DNA from: Crystallibacter sulfonylureivorans_A
GTDB taxonomy: Bacteria > Actinomycetota > Actinomycetes > Actinomycetales > Micrococcaceae
Assembly (NCBI RefSeq): GCF_047607445.1
Contig: NZ_JBLKRT010000001.1
Location: forward strand, 124,001 to 188,000
Direction of reading: 5' to 3'
Length of the DNA: 64,000 nucleotides
Of the stretch, positions 26,881 to 35,420 are shown piece by piece. Position numbers and translations under genes: made by a program. Numbering within the stretch: position 1 is the first letter of the stretch; each line of letters starts with the position of its first letter. The notes beneath the pieces are model-generated. The model was given only the letters and a program-made list of their open reading frames with translations. It made no database searches and was not told where the DNA came from.

Positions 26881-27521
26881 GCGCTGCACCACGCACCGCC
26901 CGGGGCACCCGGACCCGCGCCAAACTGCTGGCGGCGGCGGAGACCGTGTTCGCCTCGGTGGGCTACCACGACGCCTCGATCGTCAAGATCACCGAGCAGG
27001 CCGACGTCGGCCTGGGCACGTTCTACCTCTACTTCCAGGGCAAGCAGGCGATCTTCGACGAAGTGGTCGAGGACCTCAACCGGCGGGTCCGCCACGCGAT
27101 GACCGAGGCCGCCAAGTCGGCCGGCAACCGGATGGAGGCCGAGCGCGCCGGCTTCAAGGCGTTCTTCCGCTTCACCGCGGAGCATCCGGCGCTCTACCGG
27201 ATAGTCCGGCAGGCCGAGTTCGTCTCGCCGGGCGCACTGCGGATGCACTACACCCGGATTGTCAACGGCTACATCGAGGGGCTCAAGGCGGCGCAGGCCA
27301 CCGGCGACGTCCGGCCGATGGACCCGGACGTGGCGGCCTGGGCGCTGATGGGCATCGGCGAGCTGATCGGCATGCGCTGGGTGCTCTGGGAGGACGACGA
27401 CGGTGCGCAGCCCGTTCCGCGGGAAGTGCCAGACCATGTTTTCGAAGAAATGATGCAGTTTATCGAGCGGGCGCTGGCCCCCGGACAACCGCACGGGACG
27501 GAAGGACAACTCCATGGCTGA
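26877..27521 (+). CDS. TetR-family transcriptional regulator
   Basis: A 214-residue regulator. The N-terminal helix-turn-helix is ARGTRTRAKLLAAAETVFASVGYHDASIVKITEQADVGLGTFYLYFQGKQAIFDEVV, a standard TetR DNA-binding domain. The remainder is a helical ligand and dimer domain. It sits inside the import and catabolism operon, overlapping the acyl-CoA synthetase by ATGA, so it probably senses the substrate or its CoA ester and controls this operon. Its operator was not identified. Confidence 0.93.
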   Translation: MSAAPRTARGTRTRAKLLAAAETVFASVGYHDASIVKITEQADVGLGTFYLYFQGKQAIFDEVVEDLNRRVRHAMTEAAKSAGNRMEAERAGFKAFFRFTAEHPALYRIVRQAEFVSPGALRMHYTRIVNGYIEGLKAAQATGDVRPMDPDVAAWALMGIGELIGMRWVLWEDDDGAQPVPREVPDHVFEEMMQFIERALAPGQPHGTEGQLHG

Positions 27522-28266
27522 ACAGACTTTGACGGGCCGCAGCGCCGTGGTCACGGGCGGGGCCAGCGGCATCGGCGAGGCCTGCGCCCGGGCGCTGGCC
27601 GAGCGCGGCGCCAAGGTCACCGTGGCGGACCTGGACGGCGCGGCCGCCGAACGCGTGGCGCAGGAGATCGGCGGCGTCCCGTGGCAGGTGGACCTCAGCG
27701 ACACCCGGGCGCTGGAGACGGCGACCGTGGATACGGACATCCTGGTCAACAACGCCGGCATCCAGCGGATCAACCCGATCGAGGAGTTCGCACCGGAGGA
27801 CTTCCGGCTGATGCTGCGCCTGATGCTGGAGTCCCCGTTCCTGCTGATCCGCGCGGCGCTGCCGGGCATGTACCAGCGCGGCTTCGGCCGGATCATCAAC
27901 ATCTCCTCGGTGCACGGACTGCGGGCGTCGGCCTACAAATCGGCGTACGTCTCGGCCAAGCACGGCCTGGAAGGCCTGTCCAAGGTCACCGCGCTGGAGG
28001 GTGGGGCGCACGGCGTCACCAGCAACTGCATCAACCCCGGCTACGTCAAGACGCCGCTGGTCGAGAAGCAGATTGCCGACCAGGCCCGGCTGCACCAGTT
28101 GCCGGAAGAAGAGGTGGTGGCCCAGGTGATGCTCACCGAGAGCGCGGTCAAACGCCTGACCGAACCGCACGAAGTGGCCTCGCTGGCCTGCTGGCTGGCC
28201 AGCGCCGACGCCGGCATGGTCACCGGTGCGTCTTACACGATGGACGGCGGGTGGTCCAGCCGATGA
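27514..28266 (+). CDS. 3-hydroxybutyrate dehydrogenase-like SDR
   Basis: A 250-residue classical short-chain dehydrogenase: cofactor loop TGGASGIG (residues 14-21), Asp40 in VADLDG favouring NAD, NNAG (79-82), catalytic Ser132, Tyr145 and Lys149 (YVSAK). NCINPGYVKTPLVEKQIADQA and the C-terminal ASYTMDGGW are characteristic of D-3-hydroxybutyrate dehydrogenases, which convert 3-hydroxybutyrate to acetoacetate. A related hydroxy-acid or sugar dehydrogenase is possible. The ATG at 27514 lies eight bases inside the end of the TetR gene. Confidence 0.85.
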   Translation: MAEQTLTGRSAVVTGGASGIGEACARALAERGAKVTVADLDGAAAERVAQEIGGVPWQVDLSDTRALETATVDTDILVNNAGIQRINPIEEFAPEDFRLMLRLMLESPFLLIRAALPGMYQRGFGRIINISSVHGLRASAYKSAYVSAKHGLEGLSKVTALEGGAHGVTSNCINPGYVKTPLVEKQIADQARLHQLPEEEVVAQVMLTESAVKRLTEPHEVASLACWLASADAGMVTGASYTMDGGWSSR

Positions 28267-29168
28267 GCACTCAACCGGCAACCCTGCCCTACGCCACGCT
28301 GGACGTCGCGGTCCGCGGCGGCACCCTGCGCACCGGAGTCTGGGGGCCGCAGAACCCGGAGGCACCGGCGGTGCTGGCCGTGCACGGTGTGACGGCGTCG
28401 CACCGCACCTGGGGCCTGCTGGCGCAGGAGCTCGACGGCGTGCGGCTGATCGCCCCGGACTTGCGCGGCCGCGGCCGCAGCAACCAGCTGCCCGGCCCGT
28501 TCGGCATGGCGGCCCACGCCGACGACCTCGCCGAGGTGCTGGCCGCCCACCAGGTGCGCAGCGCCGTCGTCGTCGGCCATTCGATGGGCGCGTTCGCCTC
28601 CGTGGTGCTGGCGCGCCGGCACCCGGAGCTGGTGCAGTCGCTGGTGCTGGTGGACGGCGGGCTGCCGCTGCAGGTGCCCGCCGGGCTCAGCGACGACGAG
28701 GTCATCCAGTCCGTGCTGGGACCGGCGGCCGAACGGCTGGCGGCGACCTTCCCCAGCCGGGAAGCGTACCGGGACTTCTGGCGCGTGCACCCGGCCTTCG
28801 CCGACCACTGGAACGCGCTGGTGGAGGACTACGTTGACTACGACCTGGCCGGTGAACCGCCGCTGCTGCGGCCGTCCACCAACTACGAGGCGATGGCCCG
28901 CGACACCGCCGACCTGAACGGCGGGGCCGCCCTGATGGACGCGCTGGAATCGCTGGCGGTGCCGGCCGTGCTGCTGCGCGCGCCGCGTGGTTTGCTGAAC
29001 GAAGAGGCGGGCCTGTACACACCGGGCTACGTGCAGCAGTGGGCCGGCCGACTGCCGAACCTGCAGGTCCGCGACGTGCCCGAAACGAACCACTACACGA
29101 TCGTGATGGACAGCCCGGGCGCCGCCGCGGTGGCCGGTGCCGTGCGGCAGGCGGTGGCCAGCAGGTGA
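28263..29168 (+). CDS. Alpha/beta hydrolase
   Basis: A 301-residue alpha/beta-hydrolase. LAVHGVTASHRTWGLLAQEL gives the oxyanion hole, DLRGRGRS follows, the nucleophile is Ser107 in VVGHSMGAFAS and the base is probably His277 in PETNHYTIV. It may cleave an ester, lactone or oligomer of the acid handled by this operon, or act on a diketone; this is inferred from position only. ATG at 28263 overlaps the SDR stop (ATGA). It is the last gene of the block that separates prfB from ftsE. Confidence 0.85.
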   Translation: MSTQPATLPYATLDVAVRGGTLRTGVWGPQNPEAPAVLAVHGVTASHRTWGLLAQELDGVRLIAPDLRGRGRSNQLPGPFGMAAHADDLAEVLAAHQVRSAVVVGHSMGAFASVVLARRHPELVQSLVLVDGGLPLQVPAGLSDDEVIQSVLGPAAERLAATFPSREAYRDFWRVHPAFADHWNALVEDYVDYDLAGEPPLLRPSTNYEAMARDTADLNGGAALMDALESLAVPAVLLRAPRGLLNEEAGLYTPGYVQQWAGRLPNLQVRDVPETNHYTIVMDSPGAAAVAGAVRQAVASR

Positions 29169-29183
29169 AACGACACACCCGGA

Positions 29184-29220
29184 ACCCTGCAGGGTAAACC
29201 CAAGACTGCGTGCCTATAGT
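29184..29220 (+). promoter_or_regulatory. Possible ftsE promoter region with a 12-bp palindrome
   Basis: A perfect palindrome ACCCTGCAGGGT (29184-29195) is followed by a -10-like TATAGT (29215-29220). No good -35 is seen at the right distance. TATAGT lies 66 bases before the ftsE ATG. Confidence 0.35.
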
Positions 29221-29286
29221 CGAGAGGCTGAGGTTTCTTCCCCCAAGCACAGGCCCTCGTCCTCGGCACTGAGGCACAAAGTAGTC

Positions 29287-29988
29287 ATGATTCGATTCGA
29301 TAACGTCACGAAGATCTACGATCAGAACTCGCGTCCTGCCCTGGACAGGATCAGCCTGGAGATTGACCGCGGGGACTTCGCGTTCTTGGTCGGCTCCTCC
29401 GGCTCCGGAAAATCAACGTTCATCCGGCTGGTTCTGAAAGAAGACCGTGCCACCCGCGGCGCCGTGTATGTCGCCGGCCAGAATGTGGCCAACATTCCCA
29501 GCTGGCGCGTGCCCAAACTGCGCCGCGGCATCGGCGTCGTGTTCCAGGACTTCCGGCTGCTGCCCAACAAGACGGTGTTCGCGAACGTGGCGTTTGCGAT
29601 GCAGGTGATCGGACGCAGCCGCGCGGTGATCCGCGAGACGGTGCCTGAGGTGCTCAAGACGGTGGGCCTGGAAGGCAAAGACCACCGCATGCCGCACGAA
29701 CTCTCCGGCGGCGAGCAGCAGCGCGTTGCGATTGCGCGGGCCGTGGTGAACAAGCCCGGGATCCTGCTGGCCGACGAACCCACCGGCAACCTGGACCCGA
29801 CCACATCGATGGGCATCATGAAGGTGCTGGACCGGATCAACCAGAACGGCACCACGGTGGTGATGGCCACGCACGACGACGTGATCGTCAACGAAATGCG
29901 CAAGCGCGTAATCGAACTGCGCGACGGCGTGATGGTCCGTGACCAGGCCGAAGGTATCTACCTCGGCGAGCCGGAGGAGGCCAAATGA
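29287..29988 (+). CDS. ftsE: Cell division ATP-binding protein FtsE
   Basis: A 233-residue ABC ATPase: Walker A GSSGSGKST (36-44), Q-loop GIGVVFQDFRLLPNKTVFANV, signature LSGGEQQRVAIARAV, Walker B ILLADEPTGNLDP, H-loop VVMATHDD. With FtsX it forms the complex that switches on peptidoglycan hydrolases at the division site. ATG at 29287 is where family homology begins (MIRFDNVTKIY). It overlaps ftsX by four bases. In the usual actinobacterial order it follows prfB directly; here the Liv block intervenes. Confidence 0.97.
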   Translation: MIRFDNVTKIYDQNSRPALDRISLEIDRGDFAFLVGSSGSGKSTFIRLVLKEDRATRGAVYVAGQNVANIPSWRVPKLRRGIGVVFQDFRLLPNKTVFANVAFAMQVIGRSRAVIRETVPEVLKTVGLEGKDHRMPHELSGGEQQRVAIARAVVNKPGILLADEPTGNLDPTTSMGIMKVLDRINQNGTTVVMATHDDVIVNEMRKRVIELRDGVMVRDQAEGIYLGEPEEAK

Positions 29989-30899
29989 GACTGGCTTTTA
30001 TCCTCGGCGAAATCGGGTCCGGCCTGCGCCGGAATCTGTCCATGGTGGTCTCCGTGGTGCTGGTGACGTTCATTTCGCTCACTTTCGTCGGCGCGGCGGG
30101 CATGCTGCAGATGCAGATCAACCAGATGAAGGGCTACTGGTACGACAAGGTCCAGGTGGCCGTCTTCCTGTGTGTTGATACCTCGACGGCGGCCAGTTGC
30201 GCGTCCGGCCCGGTGACGGATGAACAGCGTGCCGAGATCGAGGCCACGCTGACCAGCCCGGCGGTGGAGCAGTACGTGGACACCTACCTGTACGAATCGC
30301 AGGACGACGCGCTGGGCCACTTCCGCGACCAGTTCGCGAATTCGCCGATTGTTGATTCGGTGACCGCGGACCAGCTGCCGGAGTCCTTCCGGATCTCGCT
30401 GGTGGATCCGCAGAAGTACGAGGTCATCAACGAAATCTTCTCCTCGCTGCCCGGCGTGGAGGTGGTGGTGGACCAGCGGGAGATCCTGGAAAAGGTCTTC
30501 AACGTCATGAACATCGCTTCGCTGGTGGCGGTGGGCATCGCCGTCATCATGATCGTCTGCGCCATCCTGCTGATCGCCACCACCATCCGGCTCTCGGCCT
30601 TCAGCCGCCGCCGGGAAACCGGCATCATGCGACTGGTCGGCGCCTCGAAGGCAGTGATCCAGCTGCCGTTCGTGCTGGAAGGCGTGATCGCCGCCGTGGT
30701 CGGTGCCCTGCTGGCCTCGGTCACGCTGTGGGCCGTGGCGCACTTCTTCATCGGCGACTGGCTCGCCAGCCAGTACCCGGATACTGCGTTTATTTCCTCC
30801 AACACCATGCTGGTCATCGGCCCCGCGCTGGTGCTCTTGGGGGCTGTCCTGGCAGGAATATCGTCCCTGCTGACCCTGCGTCGCTACCTGAAGGTCTAG
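29985..30899 (+). CDS. ftsX: Cell division protein FtsX
   Basis: A 304-residue membrane protein with the FtsX layout: a cytoplasmic N-terminus, helix 1 (about 21-42), an extracytoplasmic domain of about 130 residues, then three helices (about 175-200, 225-250, 275-295). RETGIMRLVGASKAVIQLPFVLEGV is the coupling sequence that contacts FtsE. The outer domain (CVDTSTAASCASGPVTDEQR, with two cysteines) would bind the coiled-coil hydrolase encoded next. ATGA overlap with ftsE. Confidence 0.96.
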   Translation: MRLAFILGEIGSGLRRNLSMVVSVVLVTFISLTFVGAAGMLQMQINQMKGYWYDKVQVAVFLCVDTSTAASCASGPVTDEQRAEIEATLTSPAVEQYVDTYLYESQDDALGHFRDQFANSPIVDSVTADQLPESFRISLVDPQKYEVINEIFSSLPGVEVVVDQREILEKVFNVMNIASLVAVGIAVIMIVCAILLIATTIRLSAFSRRRETGIMRLVGASKAVIQLPFVLEGVIAAVVGALLASVTLWAVAHFFIGDWLASQYPDTAFISSNTMLVIGPALVLLGAVLAGISSLLTLRRYLKV

Positions 30900-30903
30900 A
30901 ATC

Positions 30904-32379
30904 ATGAAACGTGAGCAGAACTTGACAATGGGGAGCCAGGCTGTGAGCCGTTCGACGCCGCGGAAGAAATGTCTTCCGCAGGGGATACTGAGTGCAGCCA
31001 TGGCGGCATTGCTCGCCTTCTCGCTGGGCTCTGCCGGGCCGGCCCAGGCCGATGACCTCGACGACCGCAAGGCGGCGCTGGAACAGGAAATCGAAGAGAT
31101 CGAGCACTCCCTGGAGTTCCTCGACGCGGACATCGTGGAGACGGTCAAGGAACTCAAGCAGTACCAGAGCCGGCTGCCCGGAGCCCAGCAGAAGCTCACC
31201 GAGGCCGAGGGCCGGGTGGACGCAGCTGCGAACAAGGTGGCAGCCCTGGCCCAGCGGGTGGATCTGGCCCTGCAGACCAAGGACAAGATCAACCAGCAGC
31301 TGGCCAGCGACGCCGAAGAGCTCAAAGAAACCAAGAAGGTCATCGGCCAGATCGCCACCCAGGCCTACAAACAGGGCGGTGTGCCGTCCAACCTGTCGCT
31401 GTTCTTCGGATCCGACGGCGATGCCAGCCTGGCCAGTACCATCGACCTGGCGGACCAAGCGCTGCGCAGCCAGAACGCCGCGCTGAACAAGCTGTCCCAG
31501 CAGAACGCCACCAACGTGAACTCCCAGGCGCGGCTGGAGGCCGTGGAAGAGGAAATCCGGGGACTGAAGGCACAGGCCGAGGAAGCGCTGGCGGCGGAAC
31601 AGACCGCCCGCGACGAGGCGGCGGCCGAGAAGCAGAAGGTCGACCAGTTGATTGCCGAGACCTCGGCACTGTCGGACAGCCTGCAGGCGCGCAAGCCGGA
31701 GATCGAGCAGGAACTGGCCAAGACCGAACAGGCCCAGCAGCAAGTGCTCGCGCAGATCAAGGAGCGGCAGGAACGGCTGCGCCGCGAGGCGGAGGAAAAG
31801 GCCCGGCGCGAGGCCGAAGAGCAGCGCAAGGCGCAGGAAGCGTGGGAGCGCGAGCAGGCCCGGATCAAGGCAGCACAGCAGGCGGCGCGGAACAACGGCC
31901 AGCCGGTGCCGCAGATCATTCCCAAGGTCAAGCCGCCCAAGCAGGTCAGCTCGTCGCCGTCGTCCTTCGGTTTGATCGCGCCGACCAGCGGGGTCATCAC
32001 CTCCGGGTTCGGCTGGCGGTCCACCCCGCCCGGCACCATCGACTTTTTCGGCACCGGCGGCTACCTGCACAGCGGGATCGATTACGGACCCGGCTGCAAC
32101 GCGCCTGTCTACGCACCCGCCGCCGGCGTGGTGGTACGGGCGGACGGCTCGGTGTGGGGCGGCGGCAACAGCGTTACGATGAGCCACGGCGTGGTCGGCG
32201 GCAACGCGCTGGACACGAACTACTACCACCTCAACAAATACGTGGTGTACGCCGGCCAGAGCGTCTCCCGTGGCCAGCTGATCGGCTACGTGGGCAGCAC
32301 CGGAAACTCCACCGGCTGCCACCTGCACTTCGAAACCATTGTCAACGGCGACTTCGTGAATCCGATGGGCCTGCTCTAA
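30904..32379 (+). CDS. Secreted coiled-coil M23 (LytM) peptidase, EnvC/RipC-like partner of FtsEX
   Basis: A 491-residue exported protein. A signal peptide ends around PAQADD; a long coiled coil runs from about residue 52 to 330 (heptad-rich, later Glu/Arg/Lys-rich), and a C-terminal peptidase_M23 domain has the zinc motifs HSGIDYG (His389, Asp393) and HLHFE (His473, His475). The catalytic residues are all present, unlike degenerate EnvC-type activators, so it may itself cut peptidoglycan cross-links. It starts four bases after the ftsX stop, as expected for the partner of FtsEX. ATG at 30904; an in-frame ATG at 30928 is an alternative. Confidence 0.93.
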   Translation: MKREQNLTMGSQAVSRSTPRKKCLPQGILSAAMAALLAFSLGSAGPAQADDLDDRKAALEQEIEEIEHSLEFLDADIVETVKELKQYQSRLPGAQQKLTEAEGRVDAAANKVAALAQRVDLALQTKDKINQQLASDAEELKETKKVIGQIATQAYKQGGVPSNLSLFFGSDGDASLASTIDLADQALRSQNAALNKLSQQNATNVNSQARLEAVEEEIRGLKAQAEEALAAEQTARDEAAAEKQKVDQLIAETSALSDSLQARKPEIEQELAKTEQAQQQVLAQIKERQERLRREAEEKARREAEEQRKAQEAWEREQARIKAAQQAARNNGQPVPQIIPKVKPPKQVSSSPSSFGLIAPTSGVITSGFGWRSTPPGTIDFFGTGGYLHSGIDYGPGCNAPVYAPAAGVVVRADGSVWGGGNSVTMSHGVVGGNALDTNYYHLNKYVVYAGQSVSRGQLIGYVGSTGNSTGCHLHFETIVNGDFVNPMGLL

Positions 32380-32434
32380 AGCCTCGCAGCGGCGGGCGCA
32401 GCGGGCGCTGCGGGACGAAACGCCCCGGCGCCGT

Positions 32435-32440
32435 TATAAT
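32435..32440 (+). promoter_or_regulatory. -10 element upstream of smpB
   Basis: A perfect TATAAT stands 30 bases before the smpB start; the -35 region is weak. It would give smpB its own transcript within the ftsEX-smpB series. Confidence 0.55.
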
Positions 32441-32470
32441 AGAACGTTCCGACGACGAAGGAGTTACCCC

Positions 32471-32944
32471 GTGCCCAGAGAAAGTGGCCGAAAGGTAGTG
32501 GCCACCAATCGAAAGGCCCGGCACGACTACCACATCATGGATACCTACGAGGCAGGGATGGCCTTGATGGGGACCGAAGTGAAGTCCCTGCGCGAGGGCC
32601 GGGCTTCGCTGGTGGATGGCTTTGCCATCTTCTACAACAATGAGCTGTACCTGGAGTCCGTCTACATTCCGGAGTACCTCAACGGGAGCTGGACGAACCA
32701 CGCCGCCCGGCGCCGCCGGAAACTGTTGCTGCACCGGGCCGAGCTGGAGAAGATCGCCCGCCAGACCCGGGAATCCGGCTACACCATTGTGCCGCTGCAG
32801 CTGTACTTCAATGACGGCCTGGCCAAAGTAGAGATCGGCGTGGGCCGCGGCAAGAAGGACTACGACAAGCGGCAGACGCTGCGCGAGAAGCAGGACAACC
32901 GCGAGGCCCTGCGCGCCATGCGGGAAAAGAACCGCGGGGCCTGA
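32471..32944 (+). CDS. smpB: SsrA-binding protein SmpB
   Basis: A 157-residue tmRNA-binding protein. NRKARHDYHIMDTYEAGMALMGTEVKSLREG is the conserved OB-fold core, with NELYLESVYIPEY and the basic C-terminal tail GRGKKDYDKRQTLREKQDNRE, which reads the empty ribosomal A site. It delivers tmRNA to stalled ribosomes. GTG at 32471 has AAGGAG upstream. ssrA lies 1.3 kb downstream on the same strand, separated by a minus-strand gene. Confidence 0.98.
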   Translation: MPRESGRKVVATNRKARHDYHIMDTYEAGMALMGTEVKSLREGRASLVDGFAIFYNNELYLESVYIPEYLNGSWTNHAARRRRKLLLHRAELEKIARQTRESGYTIVPLQLYFNDGLAKVEIGVGRGKKDYDKRQTLREKQDNREALRAMREKNRGA

Positions 32945-32956
32945 TCCCACGAATCT

Positions 32957-32982
32957 CCGGGGCGGCTGTCCGGCCGCTCCGG
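32957..32982. terminator. Possible terminator hairpin after smpB
   Basis: CCGGGGCGGC (32957-32966) pairs with GCCGCTCCGG (32973-32982) with one G-U pair and a 6-base loop, between the convergent smpB and YbdK genes. No U-run. Confidence 0.45.
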
Positions 32983-33017
32983 CACCGTCGGGCGGGGCAC
33001 CGTCAGCCCGTGCACCG

Positions 33018-34184
33018 TCAGCCCGCCGTGATCGACCGGCTCACCAAATCCAGCCATGACGGCAGTCCGCCGCTGGCCAGCGCCACCCGCTGACGCTGCG
33101 CGCCGTTGCCCTCCAACCGCAGCCGTGCGCACTGCTCATGCACCCAACCGCGGTCGCCATGTTGTTCCAAGGCGTCGTCGATGTGCCGAAGCAGCAGCTC
33201 CAGAACATCGAACGCCGGCCAAAGAGTGGCCGAGTCCAGATGCACCAGCTTGTCCGACAGCCCGTACCGGGCGGCCTGCCAGAGCGCCACGTCCAGATGC
33301 TCGGGGAAGTGGTTGGCAGCGGGGTTGCCGGCGACGGCGTCGGCCTGTTCGGTAGCGACCAGCGCCCGGACCAGTCCGGCCAGCAGCACGCTGTCGGCGG
33401 CCGTGAGCTGGCTGTCGGAAGCCCGGACCTCGATGGTGGGGAACTGGTCCGACAGCCGCGCGAGCCAGGAGATGTGTCCCGGGTCCGGTGCCACACCGGA
33501 GGCATACAACTTCCGCACGCGGACGCGGTAGTCATGCAGGTCGGCAAAAAACGGCGGACAGCCCTGGATCTGCCAGCGGCGGTACAGGATGGTCCGCCAG
33601 CTGGCGAAGCCGCTGTCCGCATGGCGCCAGAACGGCGAGTTGGCCGCGACCGCAGTCAGCAGGGGCAGCCAGGGCCGCAGCCGGTTAAGGACCTGCAGCC
33701 GGACCTCCGGGTCGGGCACTTCAACGTGGATGTGCATGCCAGTGACGTACTGATCCGCCACAAGTGCCGGCGCGCGTTCTGCGATGCCGCGGTATCGGGG
33801 AGAGTCTGTCACGGACGCGGGCCGCAGATCGGCGTCGAAAATCACTCCGATTCCGGCCGCGGCTGCCCCGGTAGCGATCGCGCTAGTGGCTAAGTCGCGG
33901 CGGAAGTCCAGCAAGGCCTCGGCCGCCTCCGCCAGCGTGCGGCATACCGGTGTGGCGGTCTCCACCTGGCAGTCGAGCAGTTCGGTGCTGACCCAGTCCG
34001 GGTTAGTGTCCAGGCGCAGGGCCGCCCGTACTGCCGGCCCCGTGGGCACCGGCTGTGCTGATCGGGGATCCATCAACAGAAATTCTTCCTCGACGCCGAA
34101 CGTCGCCGAGATGGACGCCGGTCCCGACGGTGTGCCTTCCGCTGCGCGCACGACCATGGTTCGAGAGTAATCTCGCCCGCGCAT
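33018..34184 (-). CDS. YbdK-type carboxylate-amine ligase (glutamate-cysteine ligase family), copy 1
   Basis: A 388-residue member of the GCS2 (YbdK) family. FGVEEEFLLMD is the N-terminal signature, followed by LLDCQVETATPVC, MHIHVEVPD and WRTILYRRWQIQGCPPFF, then PTIEVRASDSQLTAADSV. The family makes gamma-glutamyl amide bonds from ATP, glutamate and an amine; YbdK itself has weak glutamate-cysteine ligase activity and the true substrate is often unknown. ATG at 34184 gives an N-terminal extension of about 28 residues before the core; a later start is possible. It is inserted in reverse orientation between smpB and ssrA. A paralogue lies at 36148. Confidence 0.88.
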   Translation of the reverse strand: MRGRDYSRTMVVRAAEGTPSGPASISATFGVEEEFLLMDPRSAQPVPTGPAVRAALRLDTNPDWVSTELLDCQVETATPVCRTLAEAAEALLDFRRDLATSAIATGAAAAGIGVIFDADLRPASVTDSPRYRGIAERAPALVADQYVTGMHIHVEVPDPEVRLQVLNRLRPWLPLLTAVAANSPFWRHADSGFASWRTILYRRWQIQGCPPFFADLHDYRVRVRKLYASGVAPDPGHISWLARLSDQFPTIEVRASDSQLTAADSVLLAGLVRALVATEQADAVAGNPAANHFPEHLDVALWQAARYGLSDKLVHLDSATLWPAFDVLELLLRHIDDALEQHGDRGWVHEQCARLRLEGNGAQRQRVALASGGLPSWLDLVSRSITAG

Positions 34185-34252
34185 GCTGGCTAGAACGGGA
34201 CGGGAATAGACAGCTGAGCGGATGGGTTACACTGGATGGTCCGGACAAGTAA

Positions 34253-34282
34253 CTGACCGGCACAAATGGTTATTTTGATAAC
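34253..34282 (+). promoter_or_regulatory. Likely ssrA promoter
   Basis: CTGACC (34253-34258), 18 bases, GATAAC (34277-34282), placed seven bases before the mature 5' end of tmRNA (34290). The region is noticeably more AT-rich than its surroundings. Confidence 0.5.
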
Positions 34283-34289
34283 TACATAC

Positions 34290-34656
34290 GGGGATGACAG
34301 GTTTCGACGATGTTAGTCGCGCCAGGGGAAGCGGGCCGAGGATGCAGAGTTATCTCGGAAACGCTCTCTGCAAACCAATAAGTGCCGAATCTAAGCGCAC
34401 TGACTTCGCACTCGCTGCCTAAGTAGCGTTGCAAGTCCGTCAGCCCGGGGATGCTCTCGCCCCGGATGCTGGCGTCATTAAGAGAGCCACTGCTGAATAC
34501 CTTCGCCGTTGGGGTATTCGGAACATTTAGACGGCTGGGCCCGGGTCAGCCACCTGTTTGCAGGATGGTTGGGGCCAAGAAAACCCGACGCAAACTGCGC
34601 CCGGAGAAGTCCTGGCAACACAACATCGGACGGGGGTTCAATTCCCCCCATCTCCA
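34290..34656 (+). ncRNA. ssrA: Transfer-messenger RNA (tmRNA)
   Basis: A 367-base tmRNA that rescues stalled ribosomes with SmpB. The 5' end GGGGATGACAGGTTTCGAC pairs through its first seven bases with CATCTCC at the 3' end, with A34656 as discriminator. GGGGGTTCAATTCCCCCC is the T arm. The tag frame starts at GCC 34384 and reads AESKRTDFALAA, ending at TAA 34420-34422; the LAA end is recognised by Clp proteases. The CCA is not encoded (CTG follows), so it must be added. The sequence between tag and T arm holds the pseudoknots. An intrinsic terminator follows directly. Confidence 0.97.
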
Positions 34657-34663
34657 CTGATCT

Positions 34664-34690
34664 AGCCCCGGGTTCTCCGGGGCTTTTTCT
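34664..34690 (+). terminator. Intrinsic terminator of ssrA
   Basis: AGCCCCGG (34664-34671) pairs with CCGGGGCT (34677-34684) around GTTCT, followed by TTTTCT. Confidence 0.9.
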
Positions 34691-34725
34691 TTGCCTGGCT
34701 TCTGCCGCAGGGCCGGTTCCTGTTT

Positions 34726-35097
34726 TCAGGAACCGGGCAGCGCCACGTCGACGACCCCGATGAACCTGGTGCCGATGCCGTCATACTCGCTGCGGACCCA
34801 TTCCGCCGGCAATTCCGGCAGCTCGCCGGGATCGTGGTGCTGGCAGTAGACATAGGTGAACTCCGGCCACCATTTCTTCGGCCGGGCGGTCTCCGTTTGG
34901 CCGCAGATGACGCATTCCAACGTTGTCCAGACAGGCCGCTTGCCGGTTCGATTGGCACGCGACTGGGCCAGCCAGGCCGGCGGGTTCTCATCCATCGCGG
35001 CAAGCTCCTCCTGCGATATGCGGGCCGGGATGCCGTGGCGTTTCGCCATCTCCGGTGGGATATCGAGGAACTGGGCCGCTTCGCGTCTGGTGATCAT
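34726..35097 (-). CDS. Conserved small Cys/His protein of unknown function
   Basis: A 123-residue protein I do not recognise by family name. The N-terminal part MITRREAAQFLDIPPEMAKRHGIP looks helix-turn-helix-like. The middle has CVICG and, 25 or so residues later, YCQHH, which could hold a zinc ion, between them the Trp/Pro/Lys-rich RPKKWWPEFTYV. The C-terminus ends in FIGVVDVALPGS. Codon use is like its neighbours, and the frame is clean from ATG 35097 (a GTG one codon earlier is also possible). It is a single gene, convergent with ssrA and divergent from the BTAD regulator. Function unknown. Confidence 0.65.
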   Translation of the reverse strand: MITRREAAQFLDIPPEMAKRHGIPARISQEELAAMDENPPAWLAQSRANRTGKRPVWTTLECVICGQTETARPKKWWPEFTYVYCQHHDPGELPELPAEWVRSEYDGIGTRFIGVVDVALPGS

Positions 35098-35420
35098 CAC
35101 CTACAACCATGGACCGGGACCCCGACTGCCGCAACTTTGTGCCCGTTTTCCGGGGCGACGTTGCCAAGCGCCTGGCTGTGGGGCGGGCTGCGCCGTGTGG
35201 GAGGTGACTGCAGGACGCTGACTGAAGGGCGCTGGCCGCAACCGGGTGGGCTCCGTTCAGCTTTCGCCAGCAGAAAGGCGTTCTCAAGGATTGGACTCAG
35301 GTTATTTTCAGGATGAATCCTTTAGCTGCGTTGACAACGCCGGACAGGATGGGAAGCTGATCAGGAAGGTGTTTCGGCAGTGGGTTGGGGTGCGCATCAA
35401 GATGCCTGGGGGGCACAAAA
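35098..35420. other. Divergent intergenic region without a recognised gene
   Basis: The 323 bases between the small Cys/His protein and the BTAD regulator hold no convincing gene. A TTGACA at 35331-35336 has no good -10 at the right distance. A 15-codon frame starting ATGAATCC near 35313 has no clear ribosome site. The segment from about 35290 to 35330 is AT-richer and may hold the promoters. Confidence 0.4.

Noticed and set aside
34451..34660. Plus-strand 69-codon frame
   Set aside because: It lies inside tmRNA and is explained by that RNA's structure.
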